The notes under the pieces are model-generated. The model was not told where the DNA came from. It saw nothing but the letters and a program-made list of their open reading frames with translations, and made no database searches. From NCBI RefSeq assembly GCF_023715465.1, contig NZ_JAMBOE010000004.1, forward strand, positions 1 through 64,000: 64,000 nucleotides of DNA. The letters are read 5' to 3'. The stretch comes from Paenibacillus macerans (lineage in GTDB: Bacteria; Bacillota; Bacilli; Paenibacillales; Paenibacillaceae). Below, in pieces: positions 32,579 to 41,712 of the stretch (its first letter is position 1; each line of letters opens with the position of its first letter). The position numbers were made by a program, and so were the translations under genes.

Positions 32579-33424
32579 TTACCCCTTGACCGCACCCGCG
32601 GACAAGCCGTCCACGAATTTGGACTGCAGACAGACGAACAATACGACAACCGGAATGACCGAGATGACCACAGCGGCCATCAGTTGTCCCCAGTTGATGC
32701 CGTACTGGGTAATGTAGTTGTACAGGCCGACGGACAAAAGCCGCAGCTCGTCCTTGGTCGTAAAGGAGAAGGCCACGAGAAAATCGTTCCATACGTAGAT
32801 GGCGGACAACAGCGCGCCGGCGGCCAGTCCGGGCTGGGATACGGGAAGAATCAGCTGGTAGAAGGTGCGAAGCGGCGAGCTGCCGTCGACCTTGGCCGCT
32901 TCCTCGATTTCCTTCGGGACGGAGTCGAAGAACCCGCGCAGCACCCAAATCAGCATCGGCGTTCGCCAGGCCGTGTAAATCAGGATCATGCCGATAAAGG
33001 TGTCGTACAGACCGACCTTGACGGCGGTTAAATAAAGCGGAATCAGAATGGCAATGCCCGGAATCATCGAAGTCATGAGAATCAGGAACAGGATTATTTT
33101 TTTGCCCCGGAAATGAAATCTTGAAGCCGCGTACGCCGCATGCGCGGAGATAAACAGGGAAGCCAGGATGGAAACGGCCGCGACCAGCATGCTGTTTAGA
33201 AAATAGCGGGGAAAGTTGGAATGAAACAGCACGTTGGCATAGTTCTCGAAAGTAGGCTGCGCCGGAATCCATTGCGGCGGATATTGCACGATCATCGCCT
33301 CGGACTTGAGCGAAGTGCTGACCGCCCATAAAATTGGGATAAGCGCAAAGGCGGAGCTTAAAATCAATACGACATACACGAGGAGATTAAACCATTTTCC
33401 GTTGGATATTAGCCTGCTTTGCAT
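32579..33424 (-). CDS. Sugar-type ABC transporter permease (MalG-like)
   Basis: A 281-residue permease with six helices. The EAA loop is EIEEAAKVDGSSPLRTFYQLILPVSQPGLAAGAL, and the C-terminus KFVDGLSAGAVKG is a hallmark of MalG-type subunits. It follows the MalF-like gene by about 25 bases and precedes the binding protein. Confidence 0.93.
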   Translation of the reverse strand: MQSRLISNGKWFNLLVYVVLILSSAFALIPILWAVSTSLKSEAMIVQYPPQWIPAQPTFENYANVLFHSNFPRYFLNSMLVAAVSILASLFISAHAAYAASRFHFRGKKIILFLILMTSMIPGIAILIPLYLTAVKVGLYDTFIGMILIYTAWRTPMLIWVLRGFFDSVPKEIEEAAKVDGSSPLRTFYQLILPVSQPGLAAGALLSAIYVWNDFLVAFSFTTKDELRLLSVGLYNYITQYGINWGQLMAAVVISVIPVVVLFVCLQSKFVDGLSAGAVKG

Positions 33425-33449
33425 AGCCGCTCCCCCTTTCTTGTGTTCG

Positions 33450-34325
33450 CTATTCTTTGTTTTTAAGCGCTTTCACATATAGCAAGCTCAATATGATGTT
33501 GAAGCCGAAAAGCAGGACACTGAACGCCGAACCCATGCCGATGTTCCAATATTCGAAGCCTTCCTTAAACGCCCGCAGGCTTAACGTCTCCGTTGCGCTG
33601 AACGGTCCGCCGCCGGTAAAGACGTAAATTAATGTCACCATGTTAAAATACTCCAGGCTAAGCATGATCAACGTGACCAGAACCGTCGGTTTGATCAGCG
33701 GCAGCGTGATGTGCGTGAACGACTTCCAGCCGGTCGCACCGTCGACCCGCCCCGCTTCGTAAAGCTCGGAGGAAATCGTCTGCAGTGCGGCCAAAATAAG
33801 CACCAGCGCGATCGGGAAGGTGTTCCAAACATTGGCGGCGATCAGCGCGAGATTGGCGCCCCCGCTGGTGCTGAGCAGATCGACCTTGGCGCCGCCGAAC
33901 CGCTCGATCACATAATTCACGGGACCATAGTTGGCGTTGATCAGCCATTTCCACAATAGCGCCGTAACCGTTTGCGAAATGACCCAAGGCAAGATGATCG
34001 CCGTTCTGAACAAAACTCTGAACTTGATTTTCATATTTAACAGAACAGCCAGCAGCGTGCTTAGGGGAACTACAATCAGAATCGATCCGAATACGTAGAC
34101 AAATGAATTTCCGATGTTTCTGATACCGCTTTCATTTTTGAAAATGGAGAGAAAATTGCCGGCGCCCACATAAGCTCCCGTTCTTACATATTCCGTTTCG
34201 TACATGCTCCATTTCATGGCAACGGCGATCGGATAAAACGATACCAGCAAAACCAGCAGCAGCGCGGGGGCCATAAATACGTACGCAATCCATTTTTCGC
34301 TATTTTTCTTCCCGATCGTCTCCAT
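33450..34325 (-). CDS. Sugar-type ABC transporter permease (MalF-like)
   Basis: A 291-residue permease with an N-terminal helix (AYVFMAPALLLVLLVSFYPIAVAM) and the EAA loop ELYEAGRVDGATGWKSFTHITLPLIKPTVLVTLI. First structural gene of the operon, with an IclR-type operator just upstream of its start. It pairs with the MalG-like subunit. Confidence 0.93.
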   Translation of the reverse strand: METIGKKNSEKWIAYVFMAPALLLVLLVSFYPIAVAMKWSMYETEYVRTGAYVGAGNFLSIFKNESGIRNIGNSFVYVFGSILIVVPLSTLLAVLLNMKIKFRVLFRTAIILPWVISQTVTALLWKWLINANYGPVNYVIERFGGAKVDLLSTSGGANLALIAANVWNTFPIALVLILAALQTISSELYEAGRVDGATGWKSFTHITLPLIKPTVLVTLIMLSLEYFNMVTLIYVFTGGGPFSATETLSLRAFKEGFEYWNIGMGSAFSVLLFGFNIILSLLYVKALKNKE

Positions 34326-34380
34326 TCGTCTACCTCCTGCCTTATATCAAAGTATAAATGATGGAAGTTGTTCCATATTA

Positions 34381-34395
34381 TAGAACAACGTTCTA
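34381..34395. promoter_or_regulatory. Candidate IclR operator at the transporter operon
   Basis: TAGAACAACGTTCTA is palindromic at its arms and lies about 60 bases upstream of the MalF-like start. It matches the site at 35240-35253 (AGAAC-NN-CGTTCTA). An overlapping palindrome, TTGTTC...GAACAA, is at 34369-34388. Confidence 0.6.
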
Positions 34396-34446
34396 GATAT
34401 TGCGTAAAAAAAAAGCGGAGTCACCCCTTTCAGGCGTACAAAGAGA

Positions 34447-35199
34447 TTAAGGCAGCTGTCTTTCGATTTGTTGCTTGTGCTGCTTCAGCAGGCCGGCGAA
34501 AAACTCAATTTTGTCCTCGTCAAACCGCAAGGAAGGACCGGATATGCTGATTGCCGCGAATGGATACCCTCTTCTGTCCATAATGGGAACACCGACGCCC
34601 TTGATTCCGTATTCATGCTCCATGTTGTCTACCGAATACCCCCTTTTTCTTGATTTGCTCAGTTCGGCCCGCATCGCCTCTTTATTGGTGATCGTGTTTT
34701 CGGTAAATTGGGTAAAATCGTCCTGCAGCAAGCTTTCGAGTTCGTTGTCCGGCAGAAAAGCCAGCATCGCTTTTCCCGTCGCAGTGCAGTACACTGGAGC
34801 CATGACGCCCATCTTGGATGTCTCCATGATCGTGCCGGACGTGCAGGCGTAGTCCAGATAGAGCACCTGTTTATTGTGCAGAATGGCGTAATATACGATT
34901 TCGTCCGTTTCGTTGGCGATTTGCTTGATGTGCGGCTGGATGAAGTCTCTTTCGTGCAGATTGCTGCTGATAATGTTGCTGAGCTTCAGGATATTGAGGC
35001 CCAGCTTGTATTTGTTGGTGTGCGGATTTTTGGTCAAATAACCGTGTTTTTCAAAAGTGGATACGATGTTGTGCACATTGCTTTTGTACAATCCAAGCTT
35101 GTTGCAGATCTCCGTGATGCCCAGCTCCGGCTCGTCAACGGAAAAGCATTCCAGCACGTCCAACGCTTTGGATAGGGACTTTACTTTGGATTCTTCCAT
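34447..35199 (-). CDS. IclR-family transcriptional regulator
   Basis: A 250-residue regulator. The N-terminal winged helix-turn-helix (about 5-65: SLSKALDVLECFSVDEPELGITEICNKLGLYKSNVHNIVSTFEKHGYL) is followed by the IclR effector-binding domain (VYCTATGKAMLAFLPDNEL, RGYSVDNMEHEYGIKGVGVPIMDRRGYPFAAISISGP). It is encoded directly upstream of, and on the same strand as, the ABC importer. Matching palindromes occur before both its own gene and the transporter, so it likely controls both. Confidence 0.9.
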   Translation of the reverse strand: MEESKVKSLSKALDVLECFSVDEPELGITEICNKLGLYKSNVHNIVSTFEKHGYLTKNPHTNKYKLGLNILKLSNIISSNLHERDFIQPHIKQIANETDEIVYYAILHNKQVLYLDYACTSGTIMETSKMGVMAPVYCTATGKAMLAFLPDNELESLLQDDFTQFTENTITNKEAMRAELSKSRKRGYSVDNMEHEYGIKGVGVPIMDRRGYPFAAISISGPSLRFDEDKIEFFAGLLKQHKQQIERQLP

Positions 35200-35239
35200 G
35201 GCCTAAGGACCTCTCTCTTTTATCGTCGTTCTTCATTAG

Positions 35240-35253
35240 AGAACGTCGTTCTA
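35240..35253. promoter_or_regulatory. Candidate IclR autoregulatory operator
   Basis: AGAACGTCGTTCTA, a perfect AGAACG-T-CGTTCT palindrome, is about 40 bases upstream of the IclR start. It shares AGAAC-NN-CGTTCTA with 34382-34395. An additional CGTCGTTCT copy is at 35224. Confidence 0.6.
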
Positions 35254-35359
35254 TTTCTATATCGACATTATGGAATGCGCTTTCATTCTTGTCAAGTGGT
35301 TTTTTCGACTTTATTTCGACATTATTCCTGTGTACTAGCCTGTTGAAAACTCAGGCGGC

Positions 35360-35575
35360 AGAAACATAAGGGAAAAAAATGGCGTTATTTCGGCGATATC
35401 CCCCATGTTAAGAGAAATAGAGGAAATTTATGTCGCTATTTTCTCGAATCGCAGAGGAATGGGCATTTTTTGCAGCGTTCATGGGAAAATAAGGCCATAA
35501 AATTCCGCTAATGGTAATGAACAGGTTAGACTCCGGATAATAAGAACATAAAGTTCCGTTATTTGTATGGACGTT
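35360..35575. repeat. Four-unit array, family II, locus E
   Basis: Units of about 29 bp have their reference T at 35367, 35418, 35490 and 35541, with spacings of 51, 72 and 51 bp. Unit 2 (AAATAGAGGAAATTTATG...) and unit 3 read in reverse (TAGCGGAATTTTATGG...CTTATTTT) match closely; unit 4 reversed matches unit 1. The spacer after unit 1 shares a GAT-T-CCCCC-T stretch with locus D. The rest of the gap to cbiB (35576-35712) holds nothing I recognise. Confidence 0.8.
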
Positions 35576-35712
35576 TCTGAGACAGCCTGATTTTTACAGC
35601 TATTTGGCTCATGCTCGCTGAGTATCCTCGATTCTGGCGCCAAGAACAAGTGGAAATCAGCGTTTCATGGTACTCACCCGCTGATGAACCAGGTTATTTA
35701 ATAAGCAGGCCG

Positions 35713-36684
35713 CTAGATCCAGGCAAAACCTCCGCTCCGCCACATCCACAGCACCGTGCCCAGCAAGACGAATGCACCGGCCACCCAAAACAGCAGCTTC
35801 GCAGTGCGCCGGATGTCCTCGGGCTCGAGCTCGCGGGTTTTGTCGCCCATATAGGCGCGAAACGAAACGACGCCGTGGTAGCTGTTTTCGCCGCCCAGCC
35901 GCACTCCGAGCGCTCCGGCGACCGCCGCCTCCGGGCGGCCGCTGTTCGGGCTCGGATGCTTCGGAGCGTCGCGGCGCACCGTGCGCCAGGCCCGGGCCGC
36001 GTCGAGCCGGAGCGTCCAGGCCGCCGCGATCAGCATCAGCGCCGTCAGCCGGGCGGGAATGTAATTGGCGATGTCGTCCAGCCGGGCGGAAGCCCAGCCG
36101 AGATCGATGTACTTGTCGTTTTTGTAGCCGACCATCGAATCGAGGGTGTTGACCGCCCGGTAAGCCATCGCCAGCGGGGCGCCGCCCAGCAGCGCGAAAA
36201 ACAGCGGCGACACCACGGCGTCGACGATGTTTTCCGCGACCGTCTCGACGGTGCCGCGCGTGATTTCCGGCGCATCCAGGTGCGCCGTGTCGCGGCCGAC
36301 GATCATGCCCAGCGATCGCCGGGCTGCGGAAAGGTCGCCGCGCAGCAGGTGGCCGTGCACGTCCATGCCGGCGTTTCGCAGGCCTTTGGCCGCGATCGTC
36401 GTCCAGATCAGCGCGGCTTCCGCCAGCGCCGCGAGCCACGGGCTGACCTGGGCCAGGAGCCGCAGCGCGGCCCAGGTCACAGCAAAGCTGCCGCCGGCGA
36501 CCAGCAGCGGCAGCAACACCCCCGCCGCGCGGTAGCGGCGGGGAGGAACGAGGCGGCGGAGCGCCGCCTCGAGCGCGGCGACCGCCTTGCCCATCCCGAT
36601 CACGGGATGGGGCAGCCAGCGCGGGTCGCCGAGCAGCCGGTCGAGCAAATACGCGACCGGCAACACCCACCACGCCGCCGTCAT
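35713..36684 (-). CDS. cbiB: Adenosylcobinamide-phosphate synthase (CbiB)
   Basis: Membrane enzyme attaching the aminopropanol (phosphate) arm to cobyric acid. The 323 residues contain AYLLDRLLGDPRWLPHPVIGMGKAV at the N-terminus, GRDTAHLDAPEITRGTVETVAENIVDAVVSPLFFALLGGAPLAMAYRAVNTLDSMVGYKN and the family end with GDKTRELEPEDI. The start at 36684 overlaps the cbiZ stop by four bases. The frame is open much further upstream, but that part is cbiZ in another frame. Last gene of cobD-cbiZ-cbiB. Confidence 0.95.
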   Translation of the reverse strand: MTAAWWVLPVAYLLDRLLGDPRWLPHPVIGMGKAVAALEAALRRLVPPRRYRAAGVLLPLLVAGGSFAVTWAALRLLAQVSPWLAALAEAALIWTTIAAKGLRNAGMDVHGHLLRGDLSAARRSLGMIVGRDTAHLDAPEITRGTVETVAENIVDAVVSPLFFALLGGAPLAMAYRAVNTLDSMVGYKNDKYIDLGWASARLDDIANYIPARLTALMLIAAAWTLRLDAARAWRTVRRDAPKHPSPNSGRPEAAVAGALGVRLGGENSYHGVVSFRAYMGDKTRELEPEDIRRTAKLLFWVAGAFVLLGTVLWMWRSGGFAWI

Positions 36685-37436
36685 GGGCGCACTCCCACTC
36701 CCGCGTCCGCTTCCGCTCTCGCCTCCGCCCCGCGCAGCGACTCCGTCACGGCGGCGTACACCAAGCGGCCCACCGTGCCGCCGAGGTCCGTGGCGGTGCC
36801 GGCGTACGCGTGCAGCAGCGGCCAGCCGGCCCGCTGGCTCACGCCGAGCACGACCGCATCGGTCGTGGTGCCGGTGGCCGCAAGGCCGTTCTCGGCGTCG
36901 CGCACGCCGAGATCCGCGAGCGCGGCCGTTTTGGCCTCCGTCGCCGTGATCACGGCGTTCACCTGCGCCGCCGGCGTCAGCCGGCCGTCCACGGCCAGCA
37001 TAATATTGATCGTTCCCGGCGTCCAGGAGGCCGGGAACGTCGTCCGCCGCACGCCGGCCCGCGCGGCGTTTCCGGCTCCCGCCGTCGCACAGCAGAAGAC
37101 GGCAAAATCTTCGCCGCGCTCCTCCGCCACTGCGGCGTACCGCAGCTGCACGGCCGTCAGCAAGCCGGCCGTTCCCTCCGCCGGATATCCCCACTGCCGC
37201 AGCAGCGCCGCAATATCCCGCTGCGGATCATCGCAGCGGTAAGTCCGGTCAACATAGATGTTGACCATCCGCCGCAAGGCCCCCGGCCCGCCGCCATACA
37301 CCGAGCTGCTGAGACCGTCCAGCTCTTCCGGGGCCTCCAGCAGCAAATGCCGCTCCCCAAAATGAAGGCGCAGTCCCGGCCACACCTCCGCATCATAAAC
37401 GGTTCCCGGTTCCCCCGTCACAAAAGGCATCGTCAT
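36681..37436 (-). CDS. cbiZ: Adenosylcobinamide amidohydrolase (CbiZ)
   Basis: Removes the aminopropanol side chain from cobinamide to yield cobyric acid, allowing salvage of corrinoids made by others. The 251-residue protein has the CbiZ features LSSSVYGGG, AGAGNAARAGV, TINIMLAVDGRLT and TGTTTDAVVLG. Its position between cobD and cbiB means that the enzyme that strips the arm is made together with those that rebuild it, a remodelling arrangement. Confidence 0.92.
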   Translation of the reverse strand: MTMPFVTGEPGTVYDAEVWPGLRLHFGERHLLLEAPEELDGLSSSVYGGGPGALRRMVNIYVDRTYRCDDPQRDIAALLRQWGYPAEGTAGLLTAVQLRYAAVAEERGEDFAVFCCATAGAGNAARAGVRRTTFPASWTPGTINIMLAVDGRLTPAAQVNAVITATEAKTAALADLGVRDAENGLAATGTTTDAVVLGVSQRAGWPLLHAYAGTATDLGGTVGRLVYAAVTESLRGAEARAEADAGVGVRP

Positions 37437-37440
37437 ATTT

Positions 37441-38544
37441 TTAACCCTCCGATCCTCCCATTACCTGTTCCATTTCCCACACCAGTTTCGCGCAGGCCGC
37501 TTCATCCTTCACGGCAACGCGAATATCCCGCGCGCTTAAGCCTGGATACATCGCACAGCTGCGCACCAGCACCCCGCGCCGTCCGAGCGCTTCCTGCATC
37601 CGCTTTGCGGTCCAGGGCTCCGGCAGGCGGACGAGCAAAAAGTTCGCTTCCCCCGGCCACGTCCGGCAGCCCAGCCGCTTCAGCGCCTCGCGCAACCGTT
37701 CACGCTGCCGCTCAACCAACCGGATCGTCGCCCGTTCATAATCGGCATCCGCCTGCAGACAAACTTCGCCGGCCAGCAGCGCCAGCGTGTTTACACTCCA
37801 CGTCACCTGCTTGTCCCGCATCGCTGCGGCCAGCTGCGGATGTGCCGCCGCAAACCCCAGCCTCAACCCCGGGATCGCGTAAAACTTCGTCATCGAGCGG
37901 ATGACGATCAGATGAGGGTACGCCCTAAGCTTGGGAAGCAAGGTACAGCGCCGCCCTTCCGGGATAAAATCGATAAACGCTTCGTCCACCGCAATATAGG
38001 TGCCGTACGCTTCCCCGGCCTCAGCGAACCGCCGCAGCTCATCCAAACCGTACTGCACCCCGTTGGGATTGTTCGGCTGCCCGACAAACACCATGTCCGT
38101 GTCACGGATCAGCCGCAACACCTCGTCCGGGTCGGCTTTGAAATCGCGCGCCTCCGTGCCGAATACCGAAACCACCTCCGCGCCAAACTGCTCTGACAAG
38201 CTGCGGTATTCCGAAAAACAGGGTTCGACGATCCCCACTTTTCCCGGAGACAGCGCGAGCAGCGCCAGCGCCATATTTTCCGCGGCCCCGTTGCCGATGA
38301 CAAACGACGGCTCCGCGAGCCGGTGGCGTTCCGACAGCAGCGCGACAAGCCGCCGGTGTCCAGGGTCCGGGTATCGCACCACCTCCGGCAGCGCCTCCCT
38401 GAGCGCTTCCAGCAGCCCCGGAGGCGGGCCAAGCGGGTTGATGTTGGCGCTAAAGTCCGTAAATCCGCCAGCCGCCGCGCCGTACCTAAGTGTTGCCGTT
38501 TCCAGGTCTCCCCCGTGCCCGTAAATTTCCAACACGTTCATCAT
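37441..38544 (-). CDS. cobD: Threonine-phosphate decarboxylase
   Basis: PLP enzyme making (R)-1-amino-2-propanol phosphate for the nucleotide loop of cobalamin. Aminotransferase-like, 367 residues. It has FSANINPLGPP near the start, GNGAAENMALALLAL, QPNNPNG, the conserved DEAFIDF and the PLP-lysine in SMTKFYAIPGLRLG. The C-terminal RDIRVAVKDE is typical. First gene of the second cobalamin operon, which shows no B12 riboswitch upstream (38545-38700). Confidence 0.94.
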   Translation of the reverse strand: MMNVLEIYGHGGDLETATLRYGAAAGGFTDFSANINPLGPPPGLLEALREALPEVVRYPDPGHRRLVALLSERHRLAEPSFVIGNGAAENMALALLALSPGKVGIVEPCFSEYRSLSEQFGAEVVSVFGTEARDFKADPDEVLRLIRDTDMVFVGQPNNPNGVQYGLDELRRFAEAGEAYGTYIAVDEAFIDFIPEGRRCTLLPKLRAYPHLIVIRSMTKFYAIPGLRLGFAAAHPQLAAAMRDKQVTWSVNTLALLAGEVCLQADADYERATIRLVERQRERLREALKRLGCRTWPGEANFLLVRLPEPWTAKRMQEALGRRGVLVRSCAMYPGLSARDIRVAVKDEAACAKLVWEMEQVMGGSEG

Positions 38545-38650
38545 TCCTCTTTTCCGGTTCCGTAAGTTCTTCCACTTTTACCAATGCCCTCATTATGAAG
38601 TTCCGGCCAGCCTCCGTCAATCCGCAAAAAACGCGAACTGAAACTACTCT

Positions 38651-38678
38651 TTGGTTTCAAGGCCGATTCGTTTACAAT
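38651..38678 (+). promoter_or_regulatory. Promoter of lplA
   Basis: TTGGTT (38651-38656) and TACAAT (38673-38678) with a 16-base spacer, about 85 bases before the lplA ATG. Confidence 0.55.
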
Positions 38679-38767
38679 AGAAGTAAAGTTGTTTTCATAG
38701 CTTGCGGAAACGCTGGAACGACGCGTTCGGCCGTCCGCAGGCGAAAAGGATAGGAGGAAGCAAACCT

Positions 38768-39772
38768 ATGTTATTTATCGACAACGAGGGGATTACCGAT
38801 GCGTCCGTGAACCTGGCCATCGAGGAATACGCCCTCAGACATCTTCCGCTGGAAGACGACAGCTATTTGCTTTTTTATATCAATGCCCCGTCGATCATCA
38901 TCGGCAAACACCAGAACACGATCGAGGAAATCAATGCCGAATACGTCAAGGAAAACGGCGTGCAGGTCGTCCGCCGTCTTTCCGGGGGCGGAGCGGTGTA
39001 TCACGATCTGGGCAACCTCAATTTCAGCTTCATTACAAAGGATGACGGACAATCGTTCCACAATTTCCGCAAATTTACCGAACCCGTCGTGGAGGCGCTG
39101 AAATCGCTGGGCGTCGACGCGGAGATGACCGGGCGCAACGACCTGCAGGTCGGGGAGCAAAAGATTTCCGGCAACGCCCAATTTTCCACGCGCGGGCGGA
39201 TGTTCAGCCACGGCACGCTGATGTTTAACCTGAATTTGGACAACGTGCAGGCTTCGCTTCACGCCAACCCGGAGAAATTCAAATCGAAAAGCACCAAATC
39301 CGTGCGCAGCCGGGTCGCCAACATCATTGATTTTCTGGACAAAAAAATGACGATCGAAGAGTTCCGCGCCGAGCTGCTGCGCCATATTTTCGGGATGGAG
39401 CCAGGAGCGGTGCCGCAATATAAATTGACCGAAAGCGATTGGGCCAAAATCCATGAAATCTCCAGCCAACGCTACAAAAACTGGGACTGGAACTACGGGC
39501 TGTCGCCGGAATGCAACGTCAAACACGCGAAAAAATTCCCGGTCGGGATCATCGATCTGCGCATGAACATCAAGGACGGGCATATTCAGGAGATCAAAAT
39601 TTACGGCGATTTCTTCGGCGTCGGCGACGTCACCGACATCGAGGACAAGCTGCGGGGCGTAAAATACGAGGAAGAGGCCGTGCGCGCCGCGCTGGCCGGC
39701 ATCGACGTAAAGCATTACTTCGGCAATCTGGAATTTGACGACTTTATCGGGCTGGTGTTCCTTGAAGAATAG
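38768..39772 (+). CDS. lplA: Lipoate-protein ligase A
   Basis: Activates free lipoate with ATP and attaches it to lipoyl domains. The 334 residues have the family's RLSGGGAVYHDLGNLNFSFI and the substrate-Lys segment GRNDLQVGEQKISGNAQF, plus the C-terminal accessory domain (from about 250, EIKIYGDFFGVGDV). The start MLFIDNEG follows AGGAGGAAGC; an upstream ATG at 38702 has no site. The HAD phosphatase gene follows after 32 bases. Confidence 0.94.
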   Translation: MLFIDNEGITDASVNLAIEEYALRHLPLEDDSYLLFYINAPSIIIGKHQNTIEEINAEYVKENGVQVVRRLSGGGAVYHDLGNLNFSFITKDDGQSFHNFRKFTEPVVEALKSLGVDAEMTGRNDLQVGEQKISGNAQFSTRGRMFSHGTLMFNLNLDNVQASLHANPEKFKSKSTKSVRSRVANIIDFLDKKMTIEEFRAELLRHIFGMEPGAVPQYKLTESDWAKIHEISSQRYKNWDWNYGLSPECNVKHAKKFPVGIIDLRMNIKDGHIQEIKIYGDFFGVGDVTDIEDKLRGVKYEEEAVRAALAGIDVKHYFGNLEFDDFIGLVFLEE

Positions 39773-39804
39773 GGCGCTTTTAGCAAAATAGAAGGAGAGA
39801 AACC

Positions 39805-40608
39805 ATGTACAAACTGATAGCGATCGACATTGACGATACTTTGATCAACGATGACAAGGAGGTGACTCCAGCCACCCAGCAGGCGCTGGAACAGGCGGTG
39901 GCAAAAGGCGTCATGGTCACGCTGGCGACCGGCCGGGCCTACGCTTCCGCGCAGGCGATCGCCCACCAGACCGGACTCAATGTGCCGATCATTACTTACC
40001 AGGGAGCACTGGTCAAAAACCTGATCGACGAAAAGGTGCTCTATGAGCGTTTCGTCCCGATGGAAGCGGCCCGCAAGCTGTTTGAATACTGCATCCGCCG
40101 CAACCTGCATCTGCAGACTTACACCGACGACAAGCTGTACGCTCGTGAAGAAAATCAAAAGCTGATCGACTACACGAACCTGAACCGGACCCGCTATTAT
40201 ATCGAACCTGATTTTGAGAAACTGGTCGAACAGCCGACCCCGAAAATGCTGATCATCGACGAGCCCGATTTTCTCGACGAGATTGCCCCGGAGCTCCGCG
40301 AGCTGCTGGGCAAAGGCGTGCATATTACGAAATCAAAGCCGAATTTCCTGGAGATCATGCACGAGGAGGGCACCAAAGGCCATGCCCTGAAATTTCTGGC
40401 CGGCCATTTCGGCTGCGACCTGTCGCAAACGATCGCCATCGGCGACTCCTGGAACGATCACGAAATGCTCGAAGCCGCCGGCCTCGGCGTCGCAATGGGC
40501 AACGCCATCCCGGCCCTGAAGGAAATCGCCGATTACGTGACGTTAAGCAATAATGAGGACGGCGTCAAACACGTCATCGACAAGTTCGTGCTGAATCCGG
40601 AAGCTTAA
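39805..40608 (+). CDS. Cof-type HAD-IIB sugar/nucleotide phosphatase
   Basis: A 267-residue haloacid-dehalogenase-fold phosphatase with catalytic DIDDTLIND (first Asp at residue 8), motif II LATGRAYASA and motif IV IGDSWNDHEML. The alpha/beta cap between them marks the Cof/YwpJ subclass. GGAGAG precedes the ATG. Its substrate cannot be told from sequence. Followed by a strong terminator. Confidence 0.92.
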   Translation: MYKLIAIDIDDTLINDDKEVTPATQQALEQAVAKGVMVTLATGRAYASAQAIAHQTGLNVPIITYQGALVKNLIDEKVLYERFVPMEAARKLFEYCIRRNLHLQTYTDDKLYAREENQKLIDYTNLNRTRYYIEPDFEKLVEQPTPKMLIIDEPDFLDEIAPELRELLGKGVHITKSKPNFLEIMHEEGTKGHALKFLAGHFGCDLSQTIAIGDSWNDHEMLEAAGLGVAMGNAIPALKEIADYVTLSNNEDGVKHVIDKFVLNPEA

Positions 40609-40616
40609 GTCGTATT

Positions 40617-40684
40617 AGGAAAAAGAGGTTATCCTTTTCAAGCCGCGCTCAGCGCACCGCAATCAAGGATAACCTCTTTTTTTC
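40617..40684. terminator. Bidirectional terminator between the HAD and MBL genes
   Basis: AAAAAGAGGTTATCCTT pairs with AAGGATAACCTCTTTTT across a GC-rich loop, with A/T tracts on both sides. Serves two convergent genes. Confidence 0.88.
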
Positions 40685-40703
40685 GCCCTCTCCAAAACTC
40701 CAA

Positions 40704-41477
40704 TCATCCCCGGAGCCCCACCCGCATCCCCGTTCCAGCAAACCCCACGCCGGCCGGCAACCCGTAATCGCGGCGGAGGTCGATATCGTGCGACATGTGG
40801 GTGAACAGCGTCCGCTTCGGCCGGATTTCGCGCAGCAGTTCCAGCGCTTCGGTGACGTCATATACTGATCTAGTGGAAAATTCGGCCTCTTCCCGGTAAA
40901 AACTCGTCCCCAATACCAGTAGTTCCAAACTGTGCAGAGGTATTCGCTGCTCCTCAGGCAAAGCAATCGAGTCGGAGCAGTACGCCCAAGCGAAGCCGTT
41001 TTTCTCCAACCGGTACGCGTACGAAAACCCATTTTTGCCGTGAAACACCTTCCAGCCGCGGATTTGCCAGCCGCCGAGGACGATGCCGTCATCAACCGCA
41101 TGCATATCGAGTTGTCCTCCCAGCCAGGGATACTGGAGTACGATCGTGTCCAGCACCTCCTGCGGCGCGTACAACTGGCCTCTCCGGTTCAGCCAGCGGC
41201 AGGCGTCGGCCCATTCCGGCAGCCCGCCGATATGGTCAAAATGGGCGTGCGTCACCAAAATCCGCTCGGCAAAACGCTGGCCTCTCCGCTCCATTCCCGT
41301 TCGCCAATCCGGGCCGCAATCAATCAGGAAGCTCCCTTCCTTCCCCTCGACCGCAACCAGGGAACGGTACCGCCTGTTGACGCCCGAGCTTCGCGCTTCC
41401 CCGCAAACCCCGCAATCACAATATACTCTCGGAACCCCCATCGCGTCGCCGGTGCCGATAAATACAAGCTGATCCAT
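40704..41477 (-). CDS. MBL-fold metallohydrolase (PhnP-like)
   Basis: A 257-residue metallo-beta-lactamase-fold enzyme with TGDAMGVPRVYCDCGVC (cysteines as in PhnP-type phosphodiesterases), the metal motif THAHFDHIGG and a C-terminal THMSHDI. AAAGGAG precedes the chosen ATG (MDQLVF); an upstream start at 41519 has no site. Likely a phosphodiesterase; the PhnP role in phosphonate breakdown is not supported by neighbours. Confidence 0.87.
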   Translation of the reverse strand: MDQLVFIGTGDAMGVPRVYCDCGVCGEARSSGVNRRYRSLVAVEGKEGSFLIDCGPDWRTGMERRGQRFAERILVTHAHFDHIGGLPEWADACRWLNRRGQLYAPQEVLDTIVLQYPWLGGQLDMHAVDDGIVLGGWQIRGWKVFHGKNGFSYAYRLEKNGFAWAYCSDSIALPEEQRIPLHSLELLVLGTSFYREEAEFSTRSVYDVTEALELLREIRPKRTLFTHMSHDIDLRRDYGLPAGVGFAGTGMRVGLRG

Positions 41478-41712
41478 GCAGGAGTCCGCTCCTTTCCAGC
41501 TAAATTTCCATACCCCCATTCTACCTCTATCAATATATCCGCAACAAGCGAAATCGCCTTTTTACGCCAGGTAGTGAATATCGACCTTACGGACGGCACG
41601 GTAATATCGTAAAATAAACCATGTCCCTTTCGAAGGAAATAACTATAAATGGTACAGAGAAGATTTGAATGCTAAAATAAAACAGAAATCATTAACGAGA
41701 AGAGTGAAAGCA

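Noticed and set aside
35611..37242. 543-codon plus-strand frame opposite cbiB and cbiZ
   Set aside because: High-GC antisense frame with low-complexity peptide; the opposite strand encodes two full cobalamin enzymes.
38545..38700. Second B12 riboswitch upstream of cobD
   Set aside because: No B12 box or GCCACTG core is visible on either strand.
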